Shown: piece after piece, positions 33,890 to 43,558 of the stretch | Layout of the letters: the number at the start of each line of letters is the position of its first letter | Numbering within the stretch: position 1 is the stretch's first letter | From: Paenibacillus_D tarimensis_A | GTDB lineage: Bacteria; Bacillota; Bacilli; Paenibacillales; Paenibacillaceae | Direction of reading: 5' to 3' | DNA: 64,000 nucleotides | Assembly (NCBI GenBank): GCA_041281825.1 | Contig: CP166298.1 | Coordinates: 2,542,001 to 2,606,000, forward strand | Translations under genes and position numbers: made by a program | The notes under the pieces: generated by a model | What the model was told of the DNA's origin: nothing | Seen by the model: only the letters and a program-made list of their open reading frames with translations | Database searches by the model: none

Positions 33890-34825
33890 ATGGGTAAAAT
33901 CGCGTTTGTATTTCCCGGACAAGGGGCGCAAGCGGTCGGAATGGGGAAAGACGCGGCGGATCATTTGCCCGCCGTTAAAGCAATTATCGACCGTGCGGAC
34001 GAAGCGCTCGGCTTCAAGCTGAGCGACATTATATTCAACGGGCCGGAAGAGCTGCTCAAGCAGACGGCCAACACGCAGCCTGCGCTGCTTGCGGTTAGCG
34101 TGGCGCTGATGGAAGCGCTGAAGAGTAAAGGTTGGGTCCCCGATTATGTTGCCGGACACAGTCTCGGCGAATATAGTGCGCTCGTAGCTGCAGGCGTCAT
34201 CGGGTACGAGGATGCGATCCGCACGGTGCGGGCGCGCGGCGAGTTTATGGAGCAAGCGGTTCCGAGCGGGCAGGGTGCTATGGCTGCCGTACTCGGCGCC
34301 GAGCGGGGACCGCTTTCCGAATTGTGTGCGGAGATTAGCGCACAGAACGGTGCGGTTGAACTGGCCAATGTCAACTGCCCGGGACAGATCGTCGTTTCGG
34401 GGACGGCAGCCGGGGTAGCCGCAATTGCCGAGCGGGGAAAAGAAGCCGGAGCCAAACGCGTCATTCCGCTTGAGGTCAGCGGACCGTTCCATTCTTCGCT
34501 GATGAGGCCGGCAGCTGACAGGCTGGCATCGGTGCTGGACGGCTTGACGCTTCGGGATGCTGTAGTGCCTGTCGTTGCCAATGTTACGGCAGAGCCGGTG
34601 AAGGACGCGGAAACGATCCGCAAATTGCTTGCCGAGCAGGTTGTTTCGCCCGTGCAGTGGGAGGACAGCGTGCGTTACATGATCGGACAAGGCGTGGATA
34701 CGTTTGTGGAGATCGGCTCCGGTACAGTGCTGGCAGGCTTAATTAAAAAAATCGACCGAAGCGTAACCGTCATTTCGGTAGGCAGCGTTGCGGCGCTTGA
34801 AGCGGCCGTGCCGGTCGGGAAGTAG
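33890..34825 (+). CDS. fabD: Malonyl-CoA:ACP transacylase
   Basis: 311 residues. N-terminal FVFPGQGAQ at 7-15, nucleophile Ser91 in GHSLGEYSAL, and the active-site His in the GPFHSSLM segment (about 200). It loads malonyl groups onto ACP for chain elongation. A pair of palindromic repeats separates it from fabH, but orientation and order keep it in the same operon. Confidence 0.96.
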   Translation: MGKIAFVFPGQGAQAVGMGKDAADHLPAVKAIIDRADEALGFKLSDIIFNGPEELLKQTANTQPALLAVSVALMEALKSKGWVPDYVAGHSLGEYSALVAAGVIGYEDAIRTVRARGEFMEQAVPSGQGAMAAVLGAERGPLSELCAEISAQNGAVELANVNCPGQIVVSGTAAGVAAIAERGKEAGAKRVIPLEVSGPFHSSLMRPAADRLASVLDGLTLRDAVVPVVANVTAEPVKDAETIRKLLAEQVVSPVQWEDSVRYMIGQGVDTFVEIGSGTVLAGLIKKIDRSVTVISVGSVAALEAAVPVGK

Positions 34826-34878
34826 AAGTCCGAGACTGTCGATTAATCTGAGTTAACATGTATAAGGGAGGGGCAGCT

Positions 34879-35631
34879 ATGTTTGCTGATTTGTCAGGCA
34901 AAACGGCGCTTGTTACCGGCGCTTCGAGAGGCATCGGCCGCGCGATTGCAGTGGCGCTTGCCGAAGGCGGCGCAGATGTGGCAATCAATTATTCCGGCAG
35001 CGAAGCGGCGGCCGCAGAAACCGCAAAAGCGGTGGAAGCGCTGGGAAGGCGAGCGATGACGGTCAAGGCGAACGTCGGAAAACCCGGTGAATTCGATGCC
35101 ATGGTCGCCAAGGTAATTGAGACGTTGGGCTCCGTTGATATCCTTGTGAATAACGCGGGCATTACAAGAGATAATTTAATCATGCGCATGAAAGAGGAAG
35201 AATTCGATCAGGTCATCGAAACGAATCTGAAAGGCGTATTCAACGGAATTAAAGCCGTAACGCGGCCGATGATGAAGCAGCGGTCCGGCCGAATCATTAA
35301 TATCTCTTCCGTTGTCGGTGCGCTTGGCAATCCGGGGCAAGCTAATTATGTCGCTGCCAAAGCCGGCGTAATCGGGCTTACGAAGGCGTCGGCCCGCGAG
35401 CTTGCTTCCCGCGGCATTACCGTCAATTGTGTCGCCCCTGGCTTTATCGAGACCGACATGACTGATAAGCTGCCTGCGGATATGCGGGAGCAGCTGTCCG
35501 GGCAAATTCCGCTTGCCCGTCTCGGCCAGCCGCAGGACATTGCGATGGCTGTCCGGTTTTTGGCTTCCGATGCTGCCGGATATATGACCGGCCAAACCGT
35601 TCATGTGGACGGCGGCATGTATATGGGCTAA
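34879..35631 (+). CDS. fabG: 3-oxoacyl-ACP reductase
   Basis: 250 residues from ATG 34879 (GGGAGGGG upstream). Short-chain dehydrogenase features are complete: NADPH loop TGASRGIGRA (about 12-21), NNAG near 89, and the catalytic Ser-Tyr-Lys (ISSVVG, then YVAAKAG). It reduces 3-oxoacyl-ACP in each elongation cycle. Confidence 0.95.
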   Translation: MFADLSGKTALVTGASRGIGRAIAVALAEGGADVAINYSGSEAAAAETAKAVEALGRRAMTVKANVGKPGEFDAMVAKVIETLGSVDILVNNAGITRDNLIMRMKEEEFDQVIETNLKGVFNGIKAVTRPMMKQRSGRIINISSVVGALGNPGQANYVAAKAGVIGLTKASARELASRGITVNCVAPGFIETDMTDKLPADMREQLSGQIPLARLGQPQDIAMAVRFLASDAAGYMTGQTVHVDGGMYMG

Positions 35632-35690
35632 TTATCGATATGGCATTTTGTCCATAATTCTCGTATAATACCAAAGAGGAGGTGAACCGG

Positions 35691-35924
35691 ATGTCCGACG
35701 TATTCGATCGCGTAAAACGCATCGTCGTTGACCGCCTTGGCGTTGACGAAGCTGAAGTCTCGCTGGAAGCATCTTTTAAGGATGACCTTGGCGCTGATTC
35801 TCTCGATGTCGTTGAATTGGTCATGGAACTTGAAGACGAGTTCGACTTGGAGATCTCTGATGAAGATGCAGAGAAAATCACCACGGTGGGAGAAGTAGTC
35901 AATTACATACAATCTCATACGTAA
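35691..35924 (+). CDS. acpP: Acyl carrier protein
   Basis: 77 acidic residues from ATG 35691, with AGAGGAGGTGA 7 nt upstream, one of the strongest ribosome sites in the window, fitting a very abundant protein. The phosphopantetheine attachment motif GADSLDVVEL places the modified Ser at 37. A TATAAT at 35664-35669 upstream could give extra local transcription, but no good -35 is seen. Confidence 0.97.
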   Translation: MSDVFDRVKRIVVDRLGVDEAEVSLEASFKDDLGADSLDVVELVMELEDEFDLEISDEDAEKITTVGEVVNYIQSHT

Positions 35925-35934
35925 AGGTTAACAC

Positions 35935-35970
35935 AAGTCCCGTTGTAGCGACGGGACTTCTCTCCATTTC
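35935..35970 (+). terminator. Terminator-like hairpin after acpP
   Basis: A 9-bp stem AAGTCCCGT/ACGGGACTT with a 7-nt loop is followed by CTCTCCATTTC, a weak T-tract. Partial termination would raise acpP over fabF transcript levels. Confidence 0.65.
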
Positions 35971-36076
35971 GGTATGCTCATTCTGTAAATTAGAAGTAAA
36001 GCGCAAGCGTTTAATATATATGAAATAATGCTGACAAGATGCACTCCATTTTGCCGTAAGCAGAGGTGATCTAGTT

Positions 36077-37318
36077 ATGAATCAAAGAGTTGTAGTTACA
36101 GGCATGGGGGTCATGACCTCGCTGGGCCATGAGTTAGAACAGTTTTGGGGCAATTTGATGGAAGGGAAGTCGGGTGTGTCCAAAATAGAGGCATTCGACG
36201 TTTCCGAATATCCGACGCAAATTGCCGCGGAAATTAAAGGCTTCGATCCCGGACAATTCGGAATCGACAAGAAGGAAGCCAGAAGAATGGACCGTTTCGT
36301 TCAATTCGCCGTCGTGGCAAGCCAATTGGCGATTCGTGATGCGGGTATAAGCATCGGTCAAGATGCCGATCCGGAGCGGGTCGGCGTCATGATCGGTTCC
36401 GGAATCGGGGGTCTCGGCACCTGGGAGGACCAGCACAATCTACTGCTCGAAAAAGGGCCGAAACGCGTCAGTCCGTTCTTTATTCCGATGATGATTGCGA
36501 ACATGGCGTCCGGCCAGGTGTCAATGGCGACCGGGGCGAAAGGACCGAATAGTACGGCGGTCACGGCATGTGCAACCGGTACGCATTCGATCGGCGATTC
36601 GTTCAAGATGATCGCGAGAGGAGACGCAGACGTGATGATCTGCGGCGGTGCGGAAGCGACGATCCGGCCGACGGGCATGGCGGGCTTCTGCTCAATGCGC
36701 GCGATGTCTACCCGGAATGACGAACCCGCAAAAGCAAGCCGTCCGTTCGATACGGATCGCGACGGTTTTATTATGGGGGAAGGTTCGGGCGTTCTTATTC
36801 TGGAGTCGCTGGAGCATGCGCTGCAACGCGGCGCGCGTATTTATGCCGAAATCATCGGTTACGGGATGAGCGGAGACGCTTATCATATGACGGAGCCGGA
36901 CCCGGACGGAGCGGCGCGCTGTATGACCCGCGCGATTCGCGATGCAGGCATCTCTCCGGAAGAAGTCGATTATATCAATGCGCATGGAACCTCAACACCA
37001 GTCGGCGATAAATCGGAAACGACCGCCGTCAAGAAGGCGTTCGGCGATCATGCCTACAAGCTGGCGGTCAGCTCGACGAAATCGATGACAGGTCATTTGC
37101 TTGGTGCGGCCGGAGGGGTGGAAGCGGTCATTCTTGGATTGACGATCAAGAACGGTATTATTCCGCCAACGATCAATCTGGATAATCAGGATCCCGAATG
37201 CGATCTCGATTATGTGCCGAATTCACCGCGCAAGGCGGACGTACGGATCGCGATTTCGAATTCGTTCGGTTTTGGCGGGCATAATGCGACTATCGTGATG
37301 AGGAAATATGAAGGCTGA
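36077..37318 (+). CDS. fabF: Beta-ketoacyl-ACP synthase II
   Basis: 413 residues; AGAGGTGA upstream. Catalytic Cys165 in TACATGTHS, with His residues in NAHGTSTPVGD (about 304) and SMTGHLLGAAGG (about 340). It elongates acyl-ACP by condensation with malonyl-ACP. Its last 11 nt overlap rnc. Confidence 0.96.
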   Translation: MNQRVVVTGMGVMTSLGHELEQFWGNLMEGKSGVSKIEAFDVSEYPTQIAAEIKGFDPGQFGIDKKEARRMDRFVQFAVVASQLAIRDAGISIGQDADPERVGVMIGSGIGGLGTWEDQHNLLLEKGPKRVSPFFIPMMIANMASGQVSMATGAKGPNSTAVTACATGTHSIGDSFKMIARGDADVMICGGAEATIRPTGMAGFCSMRAMSTRNDEPAKASRPFDTDRDGFIMGEGSGVLILESLEHALQRGARIYAEIIGYGMSGDAYHMTEPDPDGAARCMTRAIRDAGISPEEVDYINAHGTSTPVGDKSETTAVKKAFGDHAYKLAVSSTKSMTGHLLGAAGGVEAVILGLTIKNGIIPPTINLDNQDPECDLDYVPNSPRKADVRIAISNSFGFGGHNATIVMRKYEG

Positions 37319-38009
37319 TCGGTTTTCGGAGCTTCAGCGGCGGCTCGAGCTGCGTTTTGGGCGGGTCGCATTGCTGAAACAGGCTTTTACGCATACCTCC
37401 TATGTGAATGAACATCGGAACATGCATATTCAAGATAACGAACGGCTGGAGTTTTTGGGAGACGCTGTGCTGCAATTACTGGTCTCCGAGCATTTGTATG
37501 TAACTTATCCGAAGCGACCGGAAGGCGAGCTGACGCGTATCCGCGCATCCATTGTTTGTGAGCCTTCGCTTGCACGATTCGCGGAGCTTCTCGATTTCGG
37601 ATCCTACGTACTGCTCGGCCGCGGCGAAGAACAGCTTGGAGGGCGGGGGCGGCCTGCCCTTCTGGCGGATTTATTCGAATCGTTTATCGGCGCACTCTAT
37701 CTGGATCAGGGGCTGGAGAAGGTCCGGGAGTTTCTGTCCGAGAAGGTGTTTCCTCATATTGAGAATGAAGGCTCGATGCTGGTCAAAGACTACAAGTCCA
37801 AGCTCCAGGAACGTGCACAGCATCGTTTGCTCGGGCCGGTGGATTACCGGGTTCTGGAGGAACGCGGTCCTGCGCATGACCGCGAGTTCATCGTAGAGGT
37901 ATACCTCGGAGACGACAGTTACGGCAGCGGCAGCGGCAGAACAAAGAAGGAAGCCGAGCAGCAGGCGGCCTCGGAGGCGTGGCAACGGCTGCTCCATGAA
38001 GAAGAATGA
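37308..38009 (+). CDS. rnc: Ribonuclease III
   Basis: 233 residues. The RNase III signature NERLEFLGDAVL is at about 44-55 with the catalytic acidic residues; a second acidic site lies in LLADLFESFIGALY. The C-terminal dsRNA-binding domain (about 160-230) ends in the usual KKEAEQQAASEAW helix. It processes rRNA and degrades duplex RNA. Overlaps fabF. Confidence 0.95.
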   Translation: MKADRFSELQRRLELRFGRVALLKQAFTHTSYVNEHRNMHIQDNERLEFLGDAVLQLLVSEHLYVTYPKRPEGELTRIRASIVCEPSLARFAELLDFGSYVLLGRGEEQLGGRGRPALLADLFESFIGALYLDQGLEKVREFLSEKVFPHIENEGSMLVKDYKSKLQERAQHRLLGPVDYRVLEERGPAHDREFIVEVYLGDDSYGSGSGRTKKEAEQQAASEAWQRLLHEEE

Positions 38010-38014
38010 AAAAA

Positions 38015-38040
38015 GGTTCCGGTTTCCGGAGCCTTTTTTT
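38015..38040 (+). terminator. rnc terminator
   Basis: An 8-bp stem GGTTCCGG/CCGGAGCC with a 3-nt loop is followed by TTTTTTT and preceded by As. It ends the fapR-rnc transcription unit. A TGA-TACAAT extended -10 at 38193-38198 then probably starts smc. Confidence 0.85.
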
Positions 38041-38222
38041 CAAAATACATAGACGGCAGCATTTCGATAGGAAATCCACTTGGGAAAATTCGCTTATGCT
38101 GACCTATATTTTATTGCGAACGGATCAAACGCCTCTAAGGACGGCGCCAGCCGTTTTCGCTTGTTTATTAAGCGAGCGACTGCCGAATGTGATACAATAA
38201 TCGTTGAGGTGAAGGCGCAAAG

Positions 38223-41200
38223 ATGTTCCTGAAACGAATTGAACTATCCGGATTTAAATCGTTTGCCGATCGGACGGAACTGGAATTTGTCCGCGGCATC
38301 ACCGCAGTCGTCGGACCGAACGGAAGCGGAAAGAGTAATATATCGGACAGCATTCGCTGGGTGCTTGGCGAGCAAAGCGCGAAGAGTCTGCGCGGCGGTA
38401 AAATGGAAGACATCATTTTTGCGGGGAGCGATGCGCGAAAAGCGGTCAATTATGGTGAAGTGTCGCTGACGCTGGATAACAGCGACCAGGCGCTGCCGCT
38501 CGACTTCAACGAGGTGACGGTGACCCGCAGAGTGCACCGCAGCGGAGAGAGCGAGTACTTGATTAACAAGCAGTCATGCAGGCTTAAGGATATCACCGAG
38601 CTGTTTATGGATACGGGGATCGGCAAGGAAGCTTATTCGATCATCGGACAAGGCCGGATCGAGGAAATATTGAGTACGCGCTCCGAGGATCGGCGAGGCA
38701 TATTCGAAGAAGCTTCAGGCATTGTTAAATATAAATCGCGGAAGCGGGAAGCCCAGAAGAAGCTGGACGATACCGAGCAGAACCTGCTTCGTATCCACGA
38801 TCTGGTTACCGAATTAGAGGATCAGGTCGAGCCGCTCCGGGAACAATCCGAAAAAGCGGTTCACTATAAGCACCTAAGAGAGCAGTTAAAAACGAAAGAG
38901 ATTTCCATGTACGTGCACCAGATCGAGCAGGTACATCAAGCTTGGACGGAATCGAAGGATAAGCTGGCCAAGCTTCAGGAGGAGCAGCTGCTGCTATCCT
39001 CCGTAGTCAGCAAGCATGATGCGCTGCTTGAGAAGGACCGCCAGAAGCTGCGCGAGCTTGAGCAGGCACTGGACTCTCTTCATGAGATGATGCTGCAGTA
39101 CAGCGAGGAGTATGAAAAGTGCGAAGGTTACGGCGAGGTGCTGAAGGAACGTAAACGGAATCTGGAGCAAAACCGGAAGCAGCTCGAAGAGACGATCGCC
39201 GCTCAGGACGAGCGGATCGCCGCATTAACAACGGAAGAAGCGGAGCTGCGCGGGAAGGCGGCTGTACTGGAAGCCGAATTATCCGCCTTGCAAGGGAAGC
39301 TCGCTGAGGAGCAGGAGGCGCTGCTTGGCGTTGCCGGCGAAACGGGCAGCCATACAGAAGAATCGCTCAAGGGTGAATTGCTTGACGTGCTAAGCGGAAT
39401 GGCGCAAGCCCGCAATGAAATCCGCTATGCGCAGCAGCAGCAGGAAGCTGTGAATCGGCGAATGGAAAGGCTCGGCGACGAGGAAGCGAAATGGCAGGAG
39501 CAGGCGGACAAGCTGGAAGCGCGGCGTGCGGAGCTGCAGGGCAAGCTGGAGAAAACGATGACCGGACTGGAATCGGTTCGCAGCAAGTACATACAGGAGA
39601 GCGAACAAACGGCATCGCTGCAGAAGCTGCTTGATGAGGCAATGGGCACCATGCGAAAATGGGAGCAAAAGCAGGACGCCTTGGTATCTCGCCGCGATAC
39701 GATGAAGGAAATGCAGAATGACCTGGACGGTTTTATGCAAGGCGTGCGGGAAATTCTTAAAGCATCGCGTAAGCCTGCGGGAGGGCTTTCCGGTGTGCAT
39801 GGCGCGGTTGCAGAGCTGATGCGCGTACCGGAAAAACTCGAAATTGCCGTGGAAACGGCATTGGGAGGCGCTCTTCAGCATGTCGTGATGGAGGATGAGC
39901 GTTCGGCGCGTGAAGCGATAGCGTATTTAAAGCAGCGGCAGCTGGGCCGCGCGACATTTTTACCGCTCAGTGTCATTAAAGGACGTTATGTGCCTGAAAG
40001 CGACAAGCGTGCGGTTCAATCGCTGGAAGGTTATGTCGGCGTCGCCGCGGAGCTTGTTTCCTGCGATGAAACGTATCAATCGATTATTAACAGCTTGCTC
40101 GGCAACGTGCTGATTGCCTCGAATTTGGAACAGGCGAACCGCATCGCATCGCGCTGTCAGTACCGTTACCGGGTTGTGACGCTGGAGGGCGATGTCGTCA
40201 ACGCCGGGGGCTCGATGACGGGCGGCAGCCTGCAGAAGAAAGGCGCCAATCTGCTCGGCCGGCAGCGTCAAATCGAGCAGCTGGATCAGGACATCAAAGA
40301 AACGGCAGGGCAATTGGCCAAGCTGAAGGACCGGATTTCCGATCTTCGCAAGGAGCTGTCGATTCGGACGCAAAACATCGAAGAGCTGAGAGAGCAAGGC
40401 GAACGGTGCCGGATTGAAGAACAGCAGATTCGCGCAGAGCTTCAGCAAGCGGAGAACGAAGCGCGCAATCTGGAGGAGCAGCAACGGTTGTTTGAGGAGA
40501 ACCGGATCGGCCATTCGGCGGAACAGAAAGATTTGACCGATGCAGCAGCTGCGGCGGAAGAGCGGCTTGTCCGGCTGACTGAGCAGGAAGCTAAGCTTCA
40601 GGAAGCGATCCGCAAAGCGGAAGAGCACCGGAAGATGAGCGAATCCGCAAAAGAAGAGCTGCAAGGCCAACTGACCGATCTGAAGATCAAAGCGGCCAAG
40701 ACGGAGCAGGAAAAGCACTCTTTCGAGGATCAGGCGGCGAGAATCCGGTCGGATATTAACCGGGCGAAGCAGGAGCTGTCGGGCATGCGCGCCATGCTCG
40801 CACAGCAAAATGCTGAAATGGAGCGCCACAACGAGGAAAGCGTCAAGCAGATTGAGGATCTGAACCACTACCGCTTGAAAAAGCAGGAATGCGCGGAGCA
40901 AACCGATTTTAAACGTTCGGAGCGGTCGGAATTGATCCGCCAGCTTGAGCTTGGCGAAAGCGAAACAAAGGAACAGCGCGCCCAGCTTCGGCAGGTGGAG
41001 GATCAGATGCGCCAGAGCGAAATCGCTGCCAACCGGCAGGATGTGGAGCTGGATAATCTGCTGCGCAAGCTCAGCGAGGAGTACGAGCTCAGTTTTGAAT
41101 TGGCAAAGGAGCGGTATCCGGTGCCGGAGGATGTGCCTGGCACGCAAAACGAAGTAAGGGACTTGAAACGGCGCATAACGATGCTCGGCGACGTCAATCT

Positions 41201-41801
41201 CGGAGCGATCGAGGAATACGAACGCGTGAAGGAGCGGTACGATTTTCTCAATGAGCAGAAAAACGACCTCATCGAAGCGAAGACGACGCTTTATCAGGTC
41301 ATCCGGGAAATGGACGAGGAGATGAGCAAACGGTTCCGTACGACATTCGAAGCAATCCGCAGCCACTTTGTCGTTGTGTTCTCGAAGCTGTTCGGAGGCG
41401 GGCGTGCCGACTTGATCATGGTCGAGCCCGGCCGCGTCCTGGATACCGGCATCGATATCGTCGCTCAACCGCCGGGCAAGAAGCTGCAGAACCTGCAGCT
41501 GTTGTCCGGAGGCGAGCGGGCGCTTACCGCAATTGCGCTGCTGTTTGCGATTTTGCAGGTGAAGCCGGTGCCGTTCTGTGTGCTTGACGAGGTGGAAGCG
41601 GCGCTAGATGAAGCGAATGTAACGCGGTTTGCGCAATATTTGCGGGAGTTTTCGGAGCTGACTCAGTTCATTGTCGTTACGCACCGCAAAGGAACGATGG
41701 AGGAAGCGGATGTGCTGTATGGCGTCACCATGGAGGAAGGCGGCGTATCCAAGCTCGTCTCCGTCCGACTCGAGGATGAGGAGGAGCCGGTTTCGGCTTA
41801 A
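38223..41801 (+). CDS. smc: Chromosome partition protein SMC
   Basis: 1192 residues, standard bacterial SMC length. Walker A GPNGSGKSN is at about 32-40, two long coiled coils flank a hinge (about 500-660, with GGSMTGGSLQKKGANLLGR), and the C-terminal head has the ABC signature LSGGERALTAIALL and Walker B CVLDEVEAALDEAN. With ScpA/ScpB it extrudes DNA loops and organises the chromosome. GAGGTGAAGG precedes the ATG. Confidence 0.97.
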   Translation: MFLKRIELSGFKSFADRTELEFVRGITAVVGPNGSGKSNISDSIRWVLGEQSAKSLRGGKMEDIIFAGSDARKAVNYGEVSLTLDNSDQALPLDFNEVTVTRRVHRSGESEYLINKQSCRLKDITELFMDTGIGKEAYSIIGQGRIEEILSTRSEDRRGIFEEASGIVKYKSRKREAQKKLDDTEQNLLRIHDLVTELEDQVEPLREQSEKAVHYKHLREQLKTKEISMYVHQIEQVHQAWTESKDKLAKLQEEQLLLSSVVSKHDALLEKDRQKLRELEQALDSLHEMMLQYSEEYEKCEGYGEVLKERKRNLEQNRKQLEETIAAQDERIAALTTEEAELRGKAAVLEAELSALQGKLAEEQEALLGVAGETGSHTEESLKGELLDVLSGMAQARNEIRYAQQQQEAVNRRMERLGDEEAKWQEQADKLEARRAELQGKLEKTMTGLESVRSKYIQESEQTASLQKLLDEAMGTMRKWEQKQDALVSRRDTMKEMQNDLDGFMQGVREILKASRKPAGGLSGVHGAVAELMRVPEKLEIAVETALGGALQHVVMEDERSAREAIAYLKQRQLGRATFLPLSVIKGRYVPESDKRAVQSLEGYVGVAAELVSCDETYQSIINSLLGNVLIASNLEQANRIASRCQYRYRVVTLEGDVVNAGGSMTGGSLQKKGANLLGRQRQIEQLDQDIKETAGQLAKLKDRISDLRKELSIRTQNIEELREQGERCRIEEQQIRAELQQAENEARNLEEQQRLFEENRIGHSAEQKDLTDAAAAAEERLVRLTEQEAKLQEAIRKAEEHRKMSESAKEELQGQLTDLKIKAAKTEQEKHSFEDQAARIRSDINRAKQELSGMRAMLAQQNAEMERHNEESVKQIEDLNHYRLKKQECAEQTDFKRSERSELIRQLELGESETKEQRAQLRQVEDQMRQSEIAANRQDVELDNLLRKLSEEYELSFELAKERYPVPEDVPGTQNEVRDLKRRITMLGDVNLGAIEEYERVKERYDFLNEQKNDLIEAKTTLYQVIREMDEEMSKRFRTTFEAIRSHFVVVFSKLFGGGRADLIMVEPGRVLDTGIDIVAQPPGKKLQNLQLLSGGERALTAIALLFAILQVKPVPFCVLDEVEAALDEANVTRFAQYLREFSELTQFIVVTHRKGTMEEADVLYGVTMEEGGVSKLVSVRLEDEEEPVSA

Positions 41802-41820
41802 CAGTAAGAAAACAAGATAA

Positions 41821-41860
41821 AGAGAAGAGCAGAGAAAAGCAGAGAAAAGCAGAGAAAAGG
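41821..41860 (+). repeat. 10-bp tandem repeat (about four units) between smc and ftsY
   Basis: Units of AGAGAAAAGC at 41821, 41831, 41841 and 41851, the first and last with one change each. No regulatory signal is evident. An inverted GCGGC/GCCGC follows near 41921-41934. Confidence 0.85.
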
Positions 41861-41971
41861 GAATTGTGACGGAAAGTGTATGCCACTGCAAAGTGTAATC
41901 AAGCAACTTGATTTCCGCACAGCGGCGGAGCCGCAATCCCTTTACGCATAACCGGAAAGGAAGGCCAGAAC

Positions 41972-42970
41972 ATGAGTTTTTTTAAACGGTTAAAGGAGAG
42001 CATCGCCAGCAAGACGGAAGCGGTCACGTCGGTATTCAAGGAAGGTCTGTCCAAGACGAGAACCGCAATCGTCGAAAAAGTAGAGGAGTTGATCACCCGC
42101 CGGAAAAAAATTGACGAAGAGTTTTACGAGGAGCTGGAAGAAATATTGATCGGCGCCGATGTCGGCGTTAATACGGTCATGCAGCTGATCGACGATTTGC
42201 GCGCCGAAGTGAAAAAGCGAAAGATCGAGGAGGCTGCCGAGCTGCAGCCGGTGCTGTCGGAGAAGCTTGTCGGGCTTCTTCGCGGCGAGGATAACCCGGG
42301 ACTGCAAATGGCGAAAAGCGGGCTCACCGTCTTTCTGTTCGTCGGCGTCAACGGCGTCGGCAAGACGACAACGATCGGCAAGCTGGCGTTTAAGTTCAAG
42401 AACGAAGGGAAAAGCGTATTGCTGGCGGCCGGCGACACATTCCGGGCCGGCGCGATCGAACAGCTGGAAGTATGGGGACAGCGCGTCGGTGTGGAAGTGA
42501 TCAAGCAGCAGGCCGGTTCGGACCCGGCGGCTGTAATGTATGATGCGATTCAGGCGGCGAAGCATCGCGGCGTTGACATTTTGCTATGCGATACGGCAGG
42601 AAGGCTGCAAAATAAAACGAACCTGATGGAAGAGCTGAACAAAATTTTCCGGGTCATCAAACGCGAAATTCCCGATGCCCCGCATGAGGTTATGCTCGTT
42701 CTCGATGCGACGACAGGGCAAAATGCGCTCAGCCAGGCAAAGCTGTTCGGCGAGAAGAGCGGCGTTACCGGTCTGGTGTTAACGAAGCTGGACAGCACGG
42801 CCAAGGGCGGAATCGTAATTGCGATCCGCAATGAGTTGAACCTGCCGGTTAAGCTTGTCGGTCTCGGAGAGAAAATGGGGGATTTGCAGGAATTCGACTC
42901 CGAGCAGTTCGTACACGCTTTATTCACCGGACTGATCCAAAAGGAAGAGCAATTGGAGACAAACGGCTGA
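41972..42970 (+). CDS. ftsY: Signal recognition particle receptor FtsY
   Basis: 332 residues, the short Firmicute form with a charged N-terminal region and no long acidic A domain. The NG GTPase has G1 GVNGVGKTTTIGKLA (about 124-138), DTAGRLQNK and TKLDSTAKGG. It docks SRP-ribosome complexes at the membrane for cotranslational insertion. GGAAAGGAAGG precedes the ATG. Confidence 0.96.
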   Translation: MSFFKRLKESIASKTEAVTSVFKEGLSKTRTAIVEKVEELITRRKKIDEEFYEELEEILIGADVGVNTVMQLIDDLRAEVKKRKIEEAAELQPVLSEKLVGLLRGEDNPGLQMAKSGLTVFLFVGVNGVGKTTTIGKLAFKFKNEGKSVLLAAGDTFRAGAIEQLEVWGQRVGVEVIKQQAGSDPAAVMYDAIQAAKHRGVDILLCDTAGRLQNKTNLMEELNKIFRVIKREIPDAPHEVMLVLDATTGQNALSQAKLFGEKSGVTGLVLTKLDSTAKGGIVIAIRNELNLPVKLVGLGEKMGDLQEFDSEQFVHALFTGLIQKEEQLETNG

Positions 42971-43004
42971 TTTAGAGATATTATTAGATGACAAGTAAAA
43001 TTAC

Positions 43005-43034
43005 TTGACAGCCGGCGGCGGGATACGATAAGAT
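43005..43034 (+). promoter_or_regulatory. Promoter of ylxM-ffh
   Basis: A consensus TTGACA (43005-43010) with GATAAG (43027-43032, 16-nt spacer) or TAAGAT (43029-43034, 18-nt spacer) as -10, about 80 nt before ylxM. Confidence 0.65.
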
Positions 43035-43116
43035 GAAATACGTTGCCACAGCTGTAAAGGTATTTGCATTGACAGGTGACGGATGGACTGTTTGTTGACG
43101 GGAGGAGGAGCTTGCG

Positions 43117-43509
43117 GTGGACAGGAGTGAACCGGATGCCCTCGGAAAAACAAACCGGATCAATTTATTGTTTGATTTCTACGAGCAGCTTCTAACGGTG
43201 AAGCAGCAGACGTTTCTTAAATATTATTTTCACGACGATTTCTCGCTTGGAGAGATCGCCGCTGAATTTTCAATCAGCCGCCAGGCGGTATACGAGCATA
43301 TCAAGCGTGCGGAGCAGGCGTTGGAAGGCTACGAGCAAAAGCTCGGTCTGCTGGCAAAGCACGAGGCGGTGGCCGGACTGCTCGGCAGGCTGGAGAAGGC
43401 ATTGTCCGCACTGTCCGATTCGGAGCAGTCGTTTGGCCCTGTTCGCAGCGTTATCGCGGAGCTGAAACAGGCCGAAGGGCTGGAGGACGAAGCGGGCGGG
43501 CATAGCTGA
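43117..43509 (+). CDS. ylxM: SRP-associated HTH protein YlxM
   Basis: 130 residues, GTG start with GGGAGGAGGAG upstream. The sigma-70 region 4-like HTH reads FSLGEIAAEFSISRQAVYEHIKRAE (about 42-66), preceded by LLFDFYEQLLTVKQQTF, both diagnostic for YlxM. In streptococci YlxM binds SRP RNA and Ffh. It always precedes ffh in Firmicutes, as here. The C-terminal tail is longer and helical. Confidence 0.92.
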   Translation: MDRSEPDALGKTNRINLLFDFYEQLLTVKQQTFLKYYFHDDFSLGEIAAEFSISRQAVYEHIKRAEQALEGYEQKLGLLAKHEAVAGLLGRLEKALSALSDSEQSFGPVRSVIAELKQAEGLEDEAGGHS

Positions 43510-43549
43510 GAGACTTTGAGCTCAGCTCAAAGATCCCTATGTAAGGAGG
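43508..43549 (+). repeat. Single copy of the ylbJ-type palindromic repeat carrying the ffh ribosome site
   Basis: Starting at GAGAGACTTTGAGCTC, the element repeats the header plus first unit seen upstream of ylbJ (CTCAAAGATCCCTATGTAAGGAGG) with a single change in the loop. Its last 7 nt, AAGGAGG, are the core of the ffh Shine-Dalgarno. It begins inside the TGA stop codon of ylxM. Confidence 0.88.
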
Positions 43550-43558
43550 TGATCGATC

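Noticed and set aside
39960..41468. Long antisense open frame (502 codons) in smc
   Set aside because: It mirrors the smc coiled-coil codon pattern, has no ribosome site, and its Leu/Phe-rich product is typical of antisense reading of Glu/Lys-rich genes.
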